From assembly GCA_947683625.1 (NCBI GenBank), contig CANTUR010000918.1:372001-436000 (forward strand): DNA of 64,000 nucleotides, read 5' to 3'. This document shows, piece after piece, positions 44,908 to 56,585 of this stretch (its first letter is position 1; each line of letters opens with the position of its first letter). This stretch comes from Mallotus nudiflorus. Taxonomy: Eukaryota; Streptophyta; Magnoliopsida; Malpighiales; Euphorbiaceae. Below the pieces are notes generated by a model. It saw nothing but the letters and a program-made list of their open reading frames with translations. It was not told the DNA's origin and ran no database searches. A program made the position numbers and the translations under genes.

Positions 44908-46121
44908 CGCGGGCGCCGACCACCACTTTTCCTCACCGCCGTTTCTCCCTCCTCCGGCCACCGTTTTCGACACCGCCGGTCTCTATCTTCTCCTTGAGCT
45001 CCGGTGAGTGTTATTCTAGCTTTGGTTTGAGCTAAAATGGTCTAGAATTGCTTAGGTTTTGATTTGAAGTTTTCGGCCTCTTTTGGTTTTTGATTTTTTT
45101 GAGCTTCGATTTGGATGATTCATGGAAACTTCCTTCACAAATGTTGTTCCTGGTAGTTTAATCTTCATGTATGAATTTTTACAGAATTTTTGGAGGTTGT
45201 TTGGATTTTTGGGTATTTTTGAATATTTTAATATTATTTTCTAATTTTCGGAAATTAATTATTTAAATTATGAAATTGGAGTTTATGGTTGAATTGAGTG
45301 TTGAAATGAATTATAGAAATTTATTTGGAATTTTTATGAATTTCTAAGTATTTATTTTTAATTATTGAAGTTTAGGTGATTTTTGAAAATTAAGTTAATT
45401 GTGTTTTAAATTGAATTTAATTGGTTAATTGTGTTTAATTATTGATATTATTGATAAATATGTTGAGAAAATTAATTTTGGATAATTGTATGATTTTTGG
45501 TGAATTTTTGAAGTAATTTAGGTATATATATATATATAGGGGTATTTTGGTAATTTTACCCTAAATTGTCTAAAAATGTAATTTAATTGGTTTTAATATT
45601 TATTTAAGGTATAAAAATGATTTCTACAAAATATTTAGTATTTTTAACTAATTAAAACTATTTTCCGGGAATTATTTTCAATTATATATATAATATACGG
45701 TTTTTCTAATAAAATGAGTTTTAATCGATTTTTACAGTGTTTCAAGATTTATTATATAATTTCTACGTATGAAATGTATTTTTATGATTTAAGGATATTT
45801 TTGGTATATTTGAATATATATTCTGTGTTTGTGGACCCCGGTCGACAGATTGTAGTCTGGAGTCCGACCGAGGGGTTGTGATTGATTATGGTGTTTATTT
45901 TTGAAGTGTATTTTCTTTGCAGGGTCGGCTCTACTCTTTTGAGTAGAGAGATGTCCGTTTTACAGGGGAGGTTCTGCCGGATTTCCGGTAGAATTCTCGT
46001 AAAACGTGATATCCAGTCGAACCCTAATTTCTAATTCTGTTTCCGTATTTTAATACTCTAGATTGAATTCTAGGATTTCTGTTAGGGTTATTCTGATGTC
46101 GATTAATTATTTCTTGTTTAG

Positions 46122-46183
46122 TTGCGCCGAGACCGAGGGTTAGTGGACCAGGCCCGTCGGGCCCGTCTCGTGGAGCGCATTAG
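46122..46183 (+). other. Exon-like 62-nt island in LTR F
   Basis: Bounded by TTTCTTGTTTAG and AG/GTGAGT, the best match to splice consensus at both ends among the copies here. Confidence 0.5.
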
Positions 46184-46547
46184 GTGAGTTACTATATTAT
46201 ATATATATGCTTAGGATGCATGATTTAGAAAATGCATGTTTTATTTTGACTAAATATGCATAAATAACATGATTTATATTCAAGTATATTTTTGGTATAT
46301 AATAAATTATATACATGTTTTATTAATAAAATATATTTAAAATGTTTTTAAATATATTTTTAGTTTAATTCATGATTTGATTGGATTTATTTGACATATA
46401 TATACTCAAAATATACCTGGTTTATGTTTGGTATATTTTCGGTATATATATGGTTTATATTGCTATTTCATTTATAACCATGCATCATTTATTTTTGTGA
46501 ATGAATGTTTTATATTTAAGAATGAAGGATATCAATAGAACGTGCTA

Positions 46548-46566
46548 CCTAGTGGGCAGCACTAGG
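46548..46566 (+). other. Conserved hairpin in LTR F
   Basis: CCTAGTG-GGCAG-CACTAGG, perfect stem, identical to element D. Confidence 0.7.
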
Positions 46567-47481
46567 ACCGAGTACGTACCGGTACGCCTATAGCTTTAGG
46601 CTATATTACTAACTATTTGTGGATATTGATTTGATTATGATTATTGATATGTGAGATGTGGTTTGGGTGTGATTGCTGGAGCTCGGTTGACCAAGTGTCT
46701 CAGGGCCAATCACACTGGCAGTCAGACTGCTGGAGCTCGGTTGACTTAGTGTCTCGGGGCCAGTCTACTGTCCAAATGGATTAAGTGGATATATTTGGAA
46801 TCAGTGAGCCTGTATGGCTAGAGTGTTGTTTAACACTATTTTTCTGAGGTTGCGATATTCTAGGGTTCTATGTGATCCTTCATAAAAGTTGATTTTCAGA
46901 CAAAACATATAAAATGATTTTTCTGCATCTGTATGAACTTGCCTGTATATATACATATTACTTATATACTGTTGACTGTATGCATTATTACTTAGAGTGT
47001 ATGTATATATACTATAGTAATTCACTCAGTGAGGTCTGACTCCCCTTCGTTGACTATTTTTCAGGAGAGTCAACTTCCTCAGACCTCAGTAGCAGGTCGA
47101 TACGCCGGATTTCTTCCGCCCCGGCTTCTTTATGTAAACTGTCTACTTGAGTCTTATTTATTTATTCTAGATACTGCAGTAGTTGTAAATTACAGTATTG
47201 GATTTTATGTACTTTATTTTAAAGAGATGTATTATAGTAAAACTGGATTTGTATAAAGATTATACATTTATGAGATTATATATGCGATGTGATGAGTTTT
47301 GAATTATATCCAGTTGTTATGGATGATATTGTAATATTTATGATTTTATTTTCCGCTGCATATTATATTTTTATGGTTATTATTGCATATTTATTTTATT
47401 TTTAGGCTTGCTACGGGTTCCGGATTCGAAAGAATTCCCGTTCCCTAGCGCCGGTCATGGCCCCTGTTTTGGGTCGTGACA

Positions 47482-47486
47482 ATAAT
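47482..47486. repeat. Right target-site duplication of solo LTR F (ATAAT)
   Basis: Exact copy of 44369-44373. Confidence 0.9.
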
Positions 47487-47836
47487 TTAATTTAAATATT
47501 CATATTAAATAAAGATAATCTAATTTATTAAGTAAATATTCTATAATGTTAATTTAATATTAAGTAAAGATAATACTAATTAAATTAGTATTAACTAATA
47601 TAAATTATTAGATATGATAAGAGTATGCATTTATGATAAAATCACATCATTTTTTTAATGTAGATTAAGATTAATATTAAGAATAAAAATTATACAATAC
47701 AATACCAATTAAACATGTAGTAAAAAAATAATTAGGTGAAATAAAAATTATGTAATTATAAGTTAGTATTAGTATTAGCATTAATATTGGGGAAATATTA
47801 AATAATTAAATTTAAATTAACAATTAAGTGGATACA
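47487..47836. other. AT-rich spacer, nothing recognised
   Basis: 350 bp of AT-rich sequence between F and the end of the G 3' LTR. It may include the far side of the hAT-like element, but no matching terminal sequence is visible. Confidence 0.5.
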
Positions 47837-48141
47837 TGCCACGACCAAAATCGAGAATCATGATTGACATTAGGGAATGAGAATTCTTTCAAATCCAGAA
47901 CCCATAGCAAGCCTTAAAAACAAAAACATATGGAAAAACAATATAAAAAAATATGCCAGAATTAAAACTTTATTTAATATAAAAGCAAATCTTTATATAT
48001 CATATCATTATAAAAATATTTCATACAATATTCTGATACAAAATCTCATACCAATTACAACACTTTTAGCACAATAACATTATTACTGCAGTTTCTAGAG
48101 TACAACAAGAGTTTAGATATAAAATTTACATAGTCTAGCCG
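47837..48141 (-). repeat. Element G 3' LTR, distal 305 bp
   Basis: On the minus strand it ends TTTGGTCGTGGCA at 47837 and carries the common terminal block (GAAAGAATTCTCATTCCCTA). It is separated from the rest of the LTR (59264-62143) by element H. Confidence 0.87.
48137..48141. repeat. Left target-site duplication of element H (AGCCG, decayed)
   Basis: AGCCG precedes H and AGTCA (59264-59268) follows it. The two differences are C/T and G/A transitions, as expected if methylated cytosines decayed. Confidence 0.55.
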
Positions 48142-48205
48142 TGTAATGACCCAATATTTTTAAATTATATAAAATTAATTTAAGATTTGCAATGTTAATA
48201 ATATT

Positions 48206-48406
<201 letters not shown>

Positions 48407-48538
48407 TATTATTTATTGTTGTATTATTATTTTATGCATATGTTATTATTGTTATGGTTATTATTATTAATGCTAGTATTATATTATATGTGTGCATGTG
48501 TGTCTATGTGTTGTGTGTGTTTGTATATAAATATATAT

Positions 48539-48554
48539 ATATATATATATAAAG
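48539..48554 (+). promoter_or_regulatory. Candidate TATA box in element H 5' LTR
   Basis: TATATATATATAAAGG about 400 bp into the LTR, upstream of a pyrimidine tract. The 3' LTR has the same arrangement (TA run then GTAAAGGACAAC at about 56582-56593). The element promoter is the likely role. Confidence 0.45.
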
Positions 48555-49030
48555 GACAACACATTAAAGAAAAACGGGTCAAACCTTCCCCACCACTGTT
48601 TTCCTTTTCTTTTTTTTTTCTTTCTTCTTCTTCTTTTTCTTTCCCTTCCTTCTACCATTGCCGACGCCATCCAATATTGTCTGAGCTCCACCTATAGCTA
48701 CCTGATGCCACCTAAGCTTGCCACCTTCCTCCCTCACCTTCCCATCGACTCCAGGGAGCTCTGGTCGCTGGATTCTGCTTGAAACCATGAGCTCGCTATT
48801 GTAGCTGCAATGAATTTTTGGTGGTTTTAGCTCAAGTTTTTGGGCTCATTAGACTCCTCTTGATGTGTACTTCTCGATTCTCAAGTCATTTCAACTTTAC
48901 GATATCCAAATTATGAGTTATCTCTAAGTTTAGTTTATGTCTATTTTAGGTTATAATTTTTTTTAGCTTGTTCTTGTTTGATTCGTGATAATTCCCTTAA
49001 GTAATGTTGAAGTATACAACTCAAGCTTCC

Positions 49031-49059
49031 TATATATATATATATATATATATATATTG
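49031..49059 (+). repeat. (TA)n microsatellite in element H 5' LTR
   Basis: About 29 bp of TA units. The 3' copy has TTTTTAGTTG-like sequence here (about 57041). Confidence 0.9.
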
Positions 49060-50004
49060 AATTTATTTGAATTATGGGTAATTATTGATTTTTTTAATAA
49101 TTAAAAATGATTGTTTTATTAATTTTGTGTTTTATGTGTTTATTATGGAAAATTAGGTTAATTAGTAAACTCAATTTAAATTATTAAATTTAAAAGTGAG
49201 AAAATAATTTTTAGTAATTTTGGTTAATTTTTGAATAATATTTAGTATTATGTGATTTTTTAGATTTATGGGTAAAATATGTGTTTTTAATGAAATTATA
49301 GTTAAATAATATGTTTTAAATAATTTTGGAATAATAAATGGTATTAAAATAATTTTTATGAATTATTTACTATTTTTAACTAATTAATACTAATTTTTGA
49401 AAATATATTCAAATAATAATTTTATATACTATTTTTGTGATTAAATGAGTTTATACCTATTTTTATTATATATTTAAACTATTTGAATAATTATTTGTGA
49501 ATTTTAATATTTTATTTTGAATAATTGAAAAATTAGATTTTATTAATATTATATAATTTATTTGAGATTTTATTTAGTTAATGTGAAAATAATTATATTT
49601 AATATTTTTGTTATTTAAATAAATTATATTTTGGTATTTTATTGATATTCATGGAATTTAGTGATTTTATTATATTTATTATTTAATATTGATTTATTGT
49701 GAATTGTGAACTTCGGTTGGGAATTGTGTAGTTCAAGGTCCCAACCCGAGGTGTTGTACTATTGTGAATATAGAAGTGTATTTTCTTGCAAGGTCGGCTC
49801 TACTTTTTAGTAGAGAGATGTCCGTTTTACAAAGGAGACTTTGCCAAATTTTCAGTAGAATTCTCGTAAAACATGATGTCTGGTCGATCTTGAGTTTTTG
49901 TTTTTATGGTTGAATTGTGTTTAGATCGAGTCTTCCTTTAGAATTTTTAGTAGTATAAGTTAAAAATTTATTTTGATATTTGTATTATTTATTTATTTTT
50001 CTAG

Positions 50005-50066
50005 TTGCTCTGAGACCGAACCTATTCGGATAGACCCATCAAGTTTGTCTTGAGAAGCACAAACTT
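50005..50066 (+). other. Exon-like 62-nt island in element H 5' LTR
   Basis: Bounded by TTATTTTTCTAG and GTGAGT. The 3' LTR copy 58004-58065 is also 62 nt, but its donor is GTGAAT. Confidence 0.45.
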
Positions 50067-50469
50067 GTGAGTTATTATTTTATATATACATTGCATGTAT
50101 AAACATGATTATGAGCATTCATGTTTTCATTATGTATTTAAATAAGAATTATTTCATTAAATGAATAAGTATATTTTTGGTATACTTTTAGTATATTTTT
50201 TATATATGTGATTTATATGTGACATATATGCTTGGTATGTTTTTAGTATATATTTAGTATATATGTGGCATATACATGTTAGCATATTTTAGTATATATT
50301 CAGTATATTTTGACATATACTCAACATATATATTTGATATATTTGTTGTATATGTTTAGTATATAAATGGTATACTCTTCTATAATGAATGCCATTATGT
50401 TTTAAATTGTGCATTTTATTATTTTCCATAACTATATGATTTATTGAAGGATATCAATAGAACGTGCTA

Positions 50470-50488
50470 CCTAGTGGGCTACGCTAGA
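50470..50488 (+). other. Conserved hairpin in element H 5' LTR
   Basis: CCTAGTG-GGCTA-CGCTAGA: six of seven pairs including one G-T wobble. The 3' LTR copy (58458-58476) has CATAGTG-GGCTA-CGCTAGG. Confidence 0.55.
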
Positions 50489-51325
50489 ACTGTTGTGCAA
50501 TAGTACGATAGAATTAGGTTGGAAATCTAATATTTGATTATGAATGAGAATATTGTGATTGATGGTTATTGGAAAGGGTAGTTACAGATCCTTGGTTGAT
50601 TTATTATACTCGGGGCCAATCATACTGGTAGTGAGATTGCGGATCTTCGATTTACCTAGTGTACTCAGGGTCAGTCTACTACTTTGAGTTGGATAAATGA
50701 ATATTTGAAGTTTTGGATAATCCAGTTGGCTATTGATTTATTGATTGCGGTTGCGAATATGCTAGGGTTCTATTTGATCCTTCATTTAAATAAATATTTT
50801 TCTGTATTTATTATATACAAAAGCAAATTTTAGCATCTGTGTGAAATTCCTATATATATTTATATATATACTGATGCTTGATTGCATATGATTTTAGGTT
50901 ACATGTATATATATTATAATAATTCACTTAGGGAGGTATGATCCCCCTCAATATTTTTTTTTAGAGATTCCTTATCGTCAGACCTCAATATTAGATCTCT
51001 TTACTGGTCTTCTTTAGCCCCGGCTAAACTATGTAAATTTATTATCTGATCTCTTATTGTACTCCAGAGATTGCAGTAGTAGCGTAATGTATTAGTAGTA
51101 TGTTATTTTGGTTTTTGAGATTTTTGTATCAGAATATTGTATGAATATTTTATTATGATATGACATTTAAGTATTTTTTTATATCAATTCAAATTTTAAT
51201 TCTGGCATATTTTATTTATTTATTGCATGTGTTTTTATTTTTAAGGCTTGCTACGGGTTTCAAATTTGAAAGAATTCCCATTTCCTAGTGCTGGTCATGA
51301 CTCCTTGTTTGGGTCATGACAAAGT

Positions 51326-51337
51326 TAGTATTATAGC
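51326..51337 (+). other. Element H primer binding site (3 mismatches)
   Basis: TAGTATTATAGC, four bases after the LTR end, versus TGGTATCAGAGC. Confidence 0.7.
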
Positions 51338-51507
51338 CTAGGTTATTAGTATTGTGGACCTAGGTTTACAGAGTCTTATTTTCTTTGAAAAAATTATAGT
51401 AAATTAGGTTCGGTTATGTCTTTAATAAGTTTTCCTTGATTTAGTTTTTCACGTAATCATTAGGCTGTCTGTTTTATTTAAATCTCTTTATTTTTTATCT
51501 TTTTAGA

Positions 51508-52700
51508 ATGAGGAGGTGAACGTGTGTCGCTCTATCGTTCATTGAGGCCGAGGATGATGAGTCCTTTTAAGATGAGGTTTTACCTTATGAGTCACCAACG
51601 AGGCACAGAGGTAGAGGCAGAGGTATACCTCGAGGAGCAATAGGTCACTATAGATAGAGAGAGCTACAGGATGAGGAACCTATAGAGCTAGAGTAAGAGG
51701 AAGTTACTATACCTCCAGTTGCATCGCAGATGCAGCTTGTCTATCAGTAAGGTATATTTGACCCTGAGGCAGCATTGTTTTTTGCTATAGTGGGTTATGT
51801 TGCTTTGATGGGACTTCAGATCCTTTGGATTTTCTACATGCCATTGAGATAAGGAGTCGGACTGCTCACACCAAGTACTAGAGGATTATGATTGTCGAGC
51901 TGTCAGTAAAGGGACTAGCTTTGGATTGGTTCATGTAGGTCATTCAGCCGCACATGATGATGATGACTTAGGCTCAATTTTGAGAGAGGTTTATGAGGAG
52001 ATTTTGTCTAGAGCCACTACGGATGAGCTACAGACTTTGATTGATTAGCATCAATAAAGGTGATAGATCTATTGAGGAGTATTCTAGAGAGTTCCTCAAA
52101 CTGGGTAGATATGTAAAGGATTTGATGTGAGATCAGTATTTTACTATTACAACTTATGTCACTAGTCTGGGTTCTACTTTTCTTGGGATGCCTACTGTGT
52201 GCCTTACTTTTAAGTCGGTGATAGAGTTGGCTAAAGAGATAGAGCTGAGATTAGTCAAGTAAGGAGCTATGCCTGATTGCTATCAGTTGGGAGGTGTTTA
52301 TTCAGGAGGATTCTAGAGCACTCCATACTCAAATTTCTAGATAGGTTCTAGTAGTTAGTAGAGAGGCTCAATACAACAGAGTTAGAGGCAACAACTGAGA
52401 TATCATGGCAGTAGGAGACATGGCTAAGGTAGAGATCAAAGGCCAGTAGATTTGGGTCAGGTGCTTTTAGCAGTAATAGTGATTGGAGTTCTAGTTATGG
52501 TAGTTTAGGATTAGTAGTAGCGCCTGTCAAACTTGTGGTAGAGTCCATCAGGGACCCTGTTATATGGTGCCACTGACATGTTTTCGATGCAGACAAGTAG
52601 GTCATTTCACCAAATCATGCCCATATTCTAGTTTTCAGCTGCAGTAGTCTATTGCCAATGTAACTCCAACACCTTTTCAATTATGTCCAGCTTAGTATCT
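51508..52700 (+). pseudogene. Element H gag (decayed)
   Basis: ATG 51508 follows CTTTTTAG-A, the conserved context. A stop appears within five codons (GGAGGTGAACG, Arg codon now TGA). Core motifs are recognisable: an Arg/Gly-rich stretch near 51600, DPEAALFFAIVG near 51760, then MIVELSVKGLALDW near 51888. The TGA at 51981-51983 is at the same codon as in element D. The zinc knuckles at about 52525-52622 are CQTCGRVHQGPC and CFRCRQVGHFTKSC, with all metal-binding residues kept. Confidence 0.85.
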
Positions 52701-52799
52701 GAGTATGACATAGATTGTTGCCCAGCAGGGGCATGGAAGAGGTACTAGAGGGGGTGCTAGGGGTTTTAGTCAGGCTTCCACCAATCAGCAGGGATGTCG

Positions 52800-53310
52800 A
52801 GGCCATGCTAGAATTTTCACCATCACCCAATAGGATGCTCAAGCATCCAATGTCAATGATACCAGTATTATTCTAGTCTGTTACTTGGATACTAGTTTTT
52901 TTATTGATCCGGGTGCCATACATTCTTTTGTGTCCCTTATTTTTACTTTAAAGTTGTGTTAGCAAGCTTTGAGGATGGCTTTTCCTTAATCTATCACCAC
53001 TCTTCTAAGCGATTCATTAGACATTGATGTTATTCTTACTAGTTGTCTAATGTTTGTGGGAGGTAGAGAATTGCCAATGGAATTAGTACTGTTAGATGTG
53101 ATGGAGTTCGATGTGATCCTTAGTATGGATTAGTTGTTTTAACATTATGCCGTTATGGATTATTAGAGTAAAGAGGTGATTTTTAGGATTTTGGATGAAG
53201 AAAAGTTTAAGTTTATAGTTGATAAGAGTTCTGCATCGCAGAATCTCATCTCTGCTATCATGATTAGGAAGATGCTAAGGACGGGTTACTAGGGATACTT
53301 GGCACTTAAG
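52800..53310 (+). pseudogene. Element H retropepsin-like protease (decayed)
   Basis: The active-site loop reads FFIDPGAIHSFVSL (about 52900-52941), with catalytic Asp present and the same Asp-Pro-Gly-Ala order as element D. VGGRELPMELVLLDVMEFDV follows at about 53058-53115. Stops replace Trp and Gln codons nearby (MD-stop-LF-stop-HY at about 53125-53145), and a frameshift at about 53307 separates it from the RT N-terminus. Confidence 0.83.
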
Positions 53311-53318
53311 ATACTTTA

Positions 53319-54690
53319 GTGGAGAAGTTATCTCTTACAAATGTTCCAGTTGCCTGTGAGTTTCCTTATGTTTTTCTTGAGGAGTTACCAAGTTTACCAC
53401 CTCACCGAGAGATAAAGTTCTATATAGATGTGGTTCCAAGTACAACTTCTATTTTGATGCCACCTTACAGAATGGCTCCTGCAGAGTTGAAGGAGTTAAA
53501 GGAGCAATTATAGGATTTATTAGATAAGCATTTCATAAGATGCAGTGTTTCTCCTTGGGGTGTACTAGTCCTGTTTGTGAAGAAGAAGGATGGTACCCTG
53601 AGACTATGCATAGATTATAGAGAGCTGAACAAGGTGACAATGAAGAACAAGTATCCTCTTTTGAGGATAGATGATTTGTTTGATCAACTTCAGGGTGCAC
53701 AATTCTTTTCTAAGATTTATTTAAGGTTAGGTTATCATCAGTTGCATATCAGTAAGGCCGATGTTCCTAAAATGACATTTCGTACTCAATATGGCCACTA
53801 TGAGTTTTTGGTGATGTCATTCAAGTTGATTAATGCACCAACTACTTTTATGGATTTAATGAATAAAGTATTCAAGCCATTAATGGATCAGTTTATGGTA
53901 GTCTTCATTAATGATATACTAGTGGTTTCGAAGAGTATGGAAGAGCACGTATATCACTTGAGGACAGTACTATAGACACTAAGAGAATATCAACTTTATT
54001 CTAAATTCTCAAAATATGATTTCTGGTTGGAGAGTGTTGCGTTCCTTAGGCATGTAGTGTCTAAAGATGGTATTCAGGTTGATCTACAAAAGATTGAGGT
54101 AGTGTCTAAGTGGCCCAAACCGATGACAGTCACGTAGATTCATAGTTTTCTAGGTTTGGTTGGGTATTATAGGAGGTTTGTGTAGGATTTCTCTAGAATT
54201 ATAGCTCCTATGACTAGCCTAACTTAGAAGAATGTGAAGTTTGTATGGTCTGATGCTTGTGAGAATAGTTTTTAGTTGTTAAAGGAGAAGTTTACCATGG
54301 CTCTAGTTTTGGCTTTGCCTAATGGAGTATATAAGTTCACTATGTATTGTTATGCCTTCATAGTTTGCCTAGGTTGTGTGTTGATGCAAAATGGTAGGGC
54401 GATAACTTATGCTTCAAGGAAGTTGAAAAAGCATGAATAGAATTATCCTACTAATGACCTAGAGAGGGCTATAGTGATCTTTGCTCTTAAGATTTGTAAA
54501 CATTATCCGTATAGAGTGACTTGTGAGATTTTTATAGATCACAAGAGCCTTAGGTACATTTTCCAATAGAGAGATATGAACTTGAGGCAGATGAGATGGT
54601 TAGAACTTTTAAGGAATTATGACTGCAATATTCTTTATCATCTAGGCAAGGCTAATGTGGTAGTAGATGCCTTGAGTATAAGTCCTCAGG
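53319..54690 (+). pseudogene. Element H reverse transcriptase and RNase H (decayed)
   Basis: 53319-53513 is open (VPVACEFPYVFLEELPSLPP). 53577-53975 is open for 132 residues with KKKDGTLRLCIDYRELNKVT, motif A KIYLRLGYHQLHI (catalytic Asp now Tyr) and VFINDILVVS at about 53900 (second residue of FIDD now Asn). Both RT active-site motifs are thus lost. RNase H starts YCYAFIVCLGCVLMQNG (first Asp now Tyr) and ends NVVVDALS at about 54677. Several stops lie between. Confidence 0.87.
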
Positions 54691-54709
54691 TAGTCTTGCC
54701 CACATTAGT

Positions 54710-55810
54710 GTGGAGAGGAGACTGTTGATCCAAGAGTTGCTTGAGTTGGTGGATCAAGGTCTGATGATGAAGATTAGTAGATCAGGTGGACTATTAACTC
54801 AGTTCAGAGTAAGATCAGTGTTGAGAGATAGGATTAAGGTAGCTCAAGGCCGAGATCATATTCTAGCAAAACTTGAGGAGAATGTTCATGCAGGGAATTT
54901 CACTGATTTTACACTAGATGATGAAGGTGTTTTTTGGATCAGTGGTAGATTATGCATTCTTTATGTGGATAATTTGAGAGAGGATATCCTTGAAGAAGTG
55001 CATTCTACAGCCTACAATGTACATCCAAGTGTTACTAAGATGTACCATAGCATTAGAGATTTGTACTAGTGGGATGGATTGAAGAAGGATGTATCTAATT
55101 ATGTTTCTAAATGCTTGACATGTCAGCAGGTTAAAAGTGAGCATCAAAAGCCTTCTAGGAAGCTTCAGCCTCTTCCTATTCCTTAGTGGAAGTGGGAGAG
55201 AATTTCTATGGATTTTTGTGGTTAGGTTACCTTATTCTAAGGATGGATACGATTCCATCTAGGTGATTATGGATAGGTTACCCAAGTCTGCTTATTTCTT
55301 GCCTGTTAAAGCCACTTATTTTGTAGCTAAGTTAGTGAGGCTATATGTTAAGCATATTGTGTGCCTTCATAAAGTACCTGTGTCCATTGTATATGATAGA
55401 GGTTCAGTGTTTACCTCTCAATTTTGGTAGAAGTTATAGGAAGCAATGGGCACTAGTCTTGATTTAAGTACTGATTTTCACCCTCAGATAGATGGTTAGT
55501 CTGAGAGGATGATCCATACACTTGAGGATATACTGAGAATGTGTGATTTGGATCTTAAAGGTAGCTGGGATGATCATTTGCTGCTTATAGAGTTTGCTTA
55601 TAATAACATCTACCATAGCAGTACTAGGATGGCACCGTATGAGGATTTGTATGGAAGGAAGTGTAGATCTCCTTTGTGTTAGGATGAAATTGGAAAGAGA
55701 GCATTGACTAGACCTGAGATGGTTCAGGATGCAGTGGAGAAAGTTACTGTGATCAAAAGGAGATTAGAGATTACAACTAGCAGATAGAAGAGCTACACAT
55801 ATCCGATATA
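54710..55810 (+). pseudogene. Element H integrase (decayed)
   Basis: 54710-55069 is open for 119 residues, including the first half of the zinc finger (EEVHSTAYNVHPSVTKMYH). KCLTCQQVKSEH completes it at about 55110. The core shows ISMDF (about 55207), VPVSIVYDRGSVFTS (second Asp kept, about 55377-55420) and FHPQIDG-stop-SERMI (Glu kept, about 55478-55513). All three catalytic acids remain. Stops and a frameshift after MDF break it. Confidence 0.86.
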
Positions 55811-55824
55811 TAGAGATGTGGAAT

Positions 55825-56242
55825 TTTAGGTTGGAGACTATGTGTTTTTAAAGGTGTCTCTGATGAAGGGTGTGATGAGATTTGGTAAGAAGGGAAAATT
55901 TGCACCGAGATATATTGGACCGTTCAATATTTTGGAGAGAGTGGGCACAATTGCATATTGGTTGGCTTTGCCTCTGAATTTGTCTCAAGTGCATCCAGTG
56001 TTCCATATTTTGATATTGAGGAAGTATACTTCTCACACGTGTTGTAGCCTGATAGTGTGGAAGTGAACGAAGACTTAACGTTCGAGAAGGAGCCAACCGC
56101 AATAATTAATTATGAAGTTCGTCAATTGCGTTCAAAGTAGATTTCAATGGTCAAGGTGTTGTGGCAAAGCAACGAAGTGGAGAAGCACACTTGGGAGATA
56201 GAAGCCAAGATGTGGATTGCCTATCCTTACCTTTTTTCTTGA
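55825..56242 (+). pseudogene. Element H integrase C-terminal region and chromodomain-like tail
   Basis: 55842-56066 is open: FLKVSLMKGVMRFGKKGKFA, PRYIGPFNILERV, QVHPVFHILILRKY. A frameshift near 56035 is followed by VEVNEDLTFEKEPTAIINYE, ISMVKVLWQSNEVEKHTWEI and AYPYLFS with TGA at 56240-56242. The layout is the same as in element D. Confidence 0.85.
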
Positions 56243-56289
56243 TAAATTCTTGTTTTTGTTCATTTATTTGAATTTGAGGATAAATTCTT

Positions 56290-56304
56290 ATAAGGTGGGA
56301 AGAT
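56290..56304 (+). other. Element H polypurine tract (interrupted)
   Basis: ATAAGGTGGGAAGAT before the 3' LTR; one T interrupts the G-run found in the other elements. Confidence 0.75.
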
Positions 56305-56548
56305 TGTAATGACCTATTATTTTTAAATTATATAAAATTAATTTGAGATTTGCAGTGTTAATAATGTTTTAAATATTATTTATATATTATCATTATTATT
56401 ATTATTGTTGTTATTGTTGTTGTTGTTGTTATTGTTATTGTTGTTGTTGTTGTTGTAATATTATTTTATGCATGTGTTATTATTGTTATGGTTATTATTA
56501 TTAGTGCTAGTACTATATTATATATGTGCATGTGTGTCTATGTGTTGA

Positions 56549-56585
<37 letters not shown>

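Larger units (their letters stand above)
44374..47481 (+). mobile_element. Element F: solo LTR of the element D family (3108 bp)
   Basis: Starts TGTAATATCCCG and ends GGGTCGTGACA. It matches the D LTRs from end to end, with no internal region on either side and a perfect ATAAT duplication. This is the product expected from recombination between the two LTRs of one element. It retains a CCG/GTGAGT donor-like site (45001-45009), TTTGCAG (45917-45923), an exon-like island (46122-46183), a hairpin (46548-46566), the paired GGAGCTCGGTTGAC repeats and the CACTCAGTGAGG block (about 47023). Confidence 0.93.

Noticed and set aside
44791..44973. Minus-strand Lys/Glu-rich 60-codon frame
   Set aside because: It is the complement of the CTT-rich tract in LTR F.
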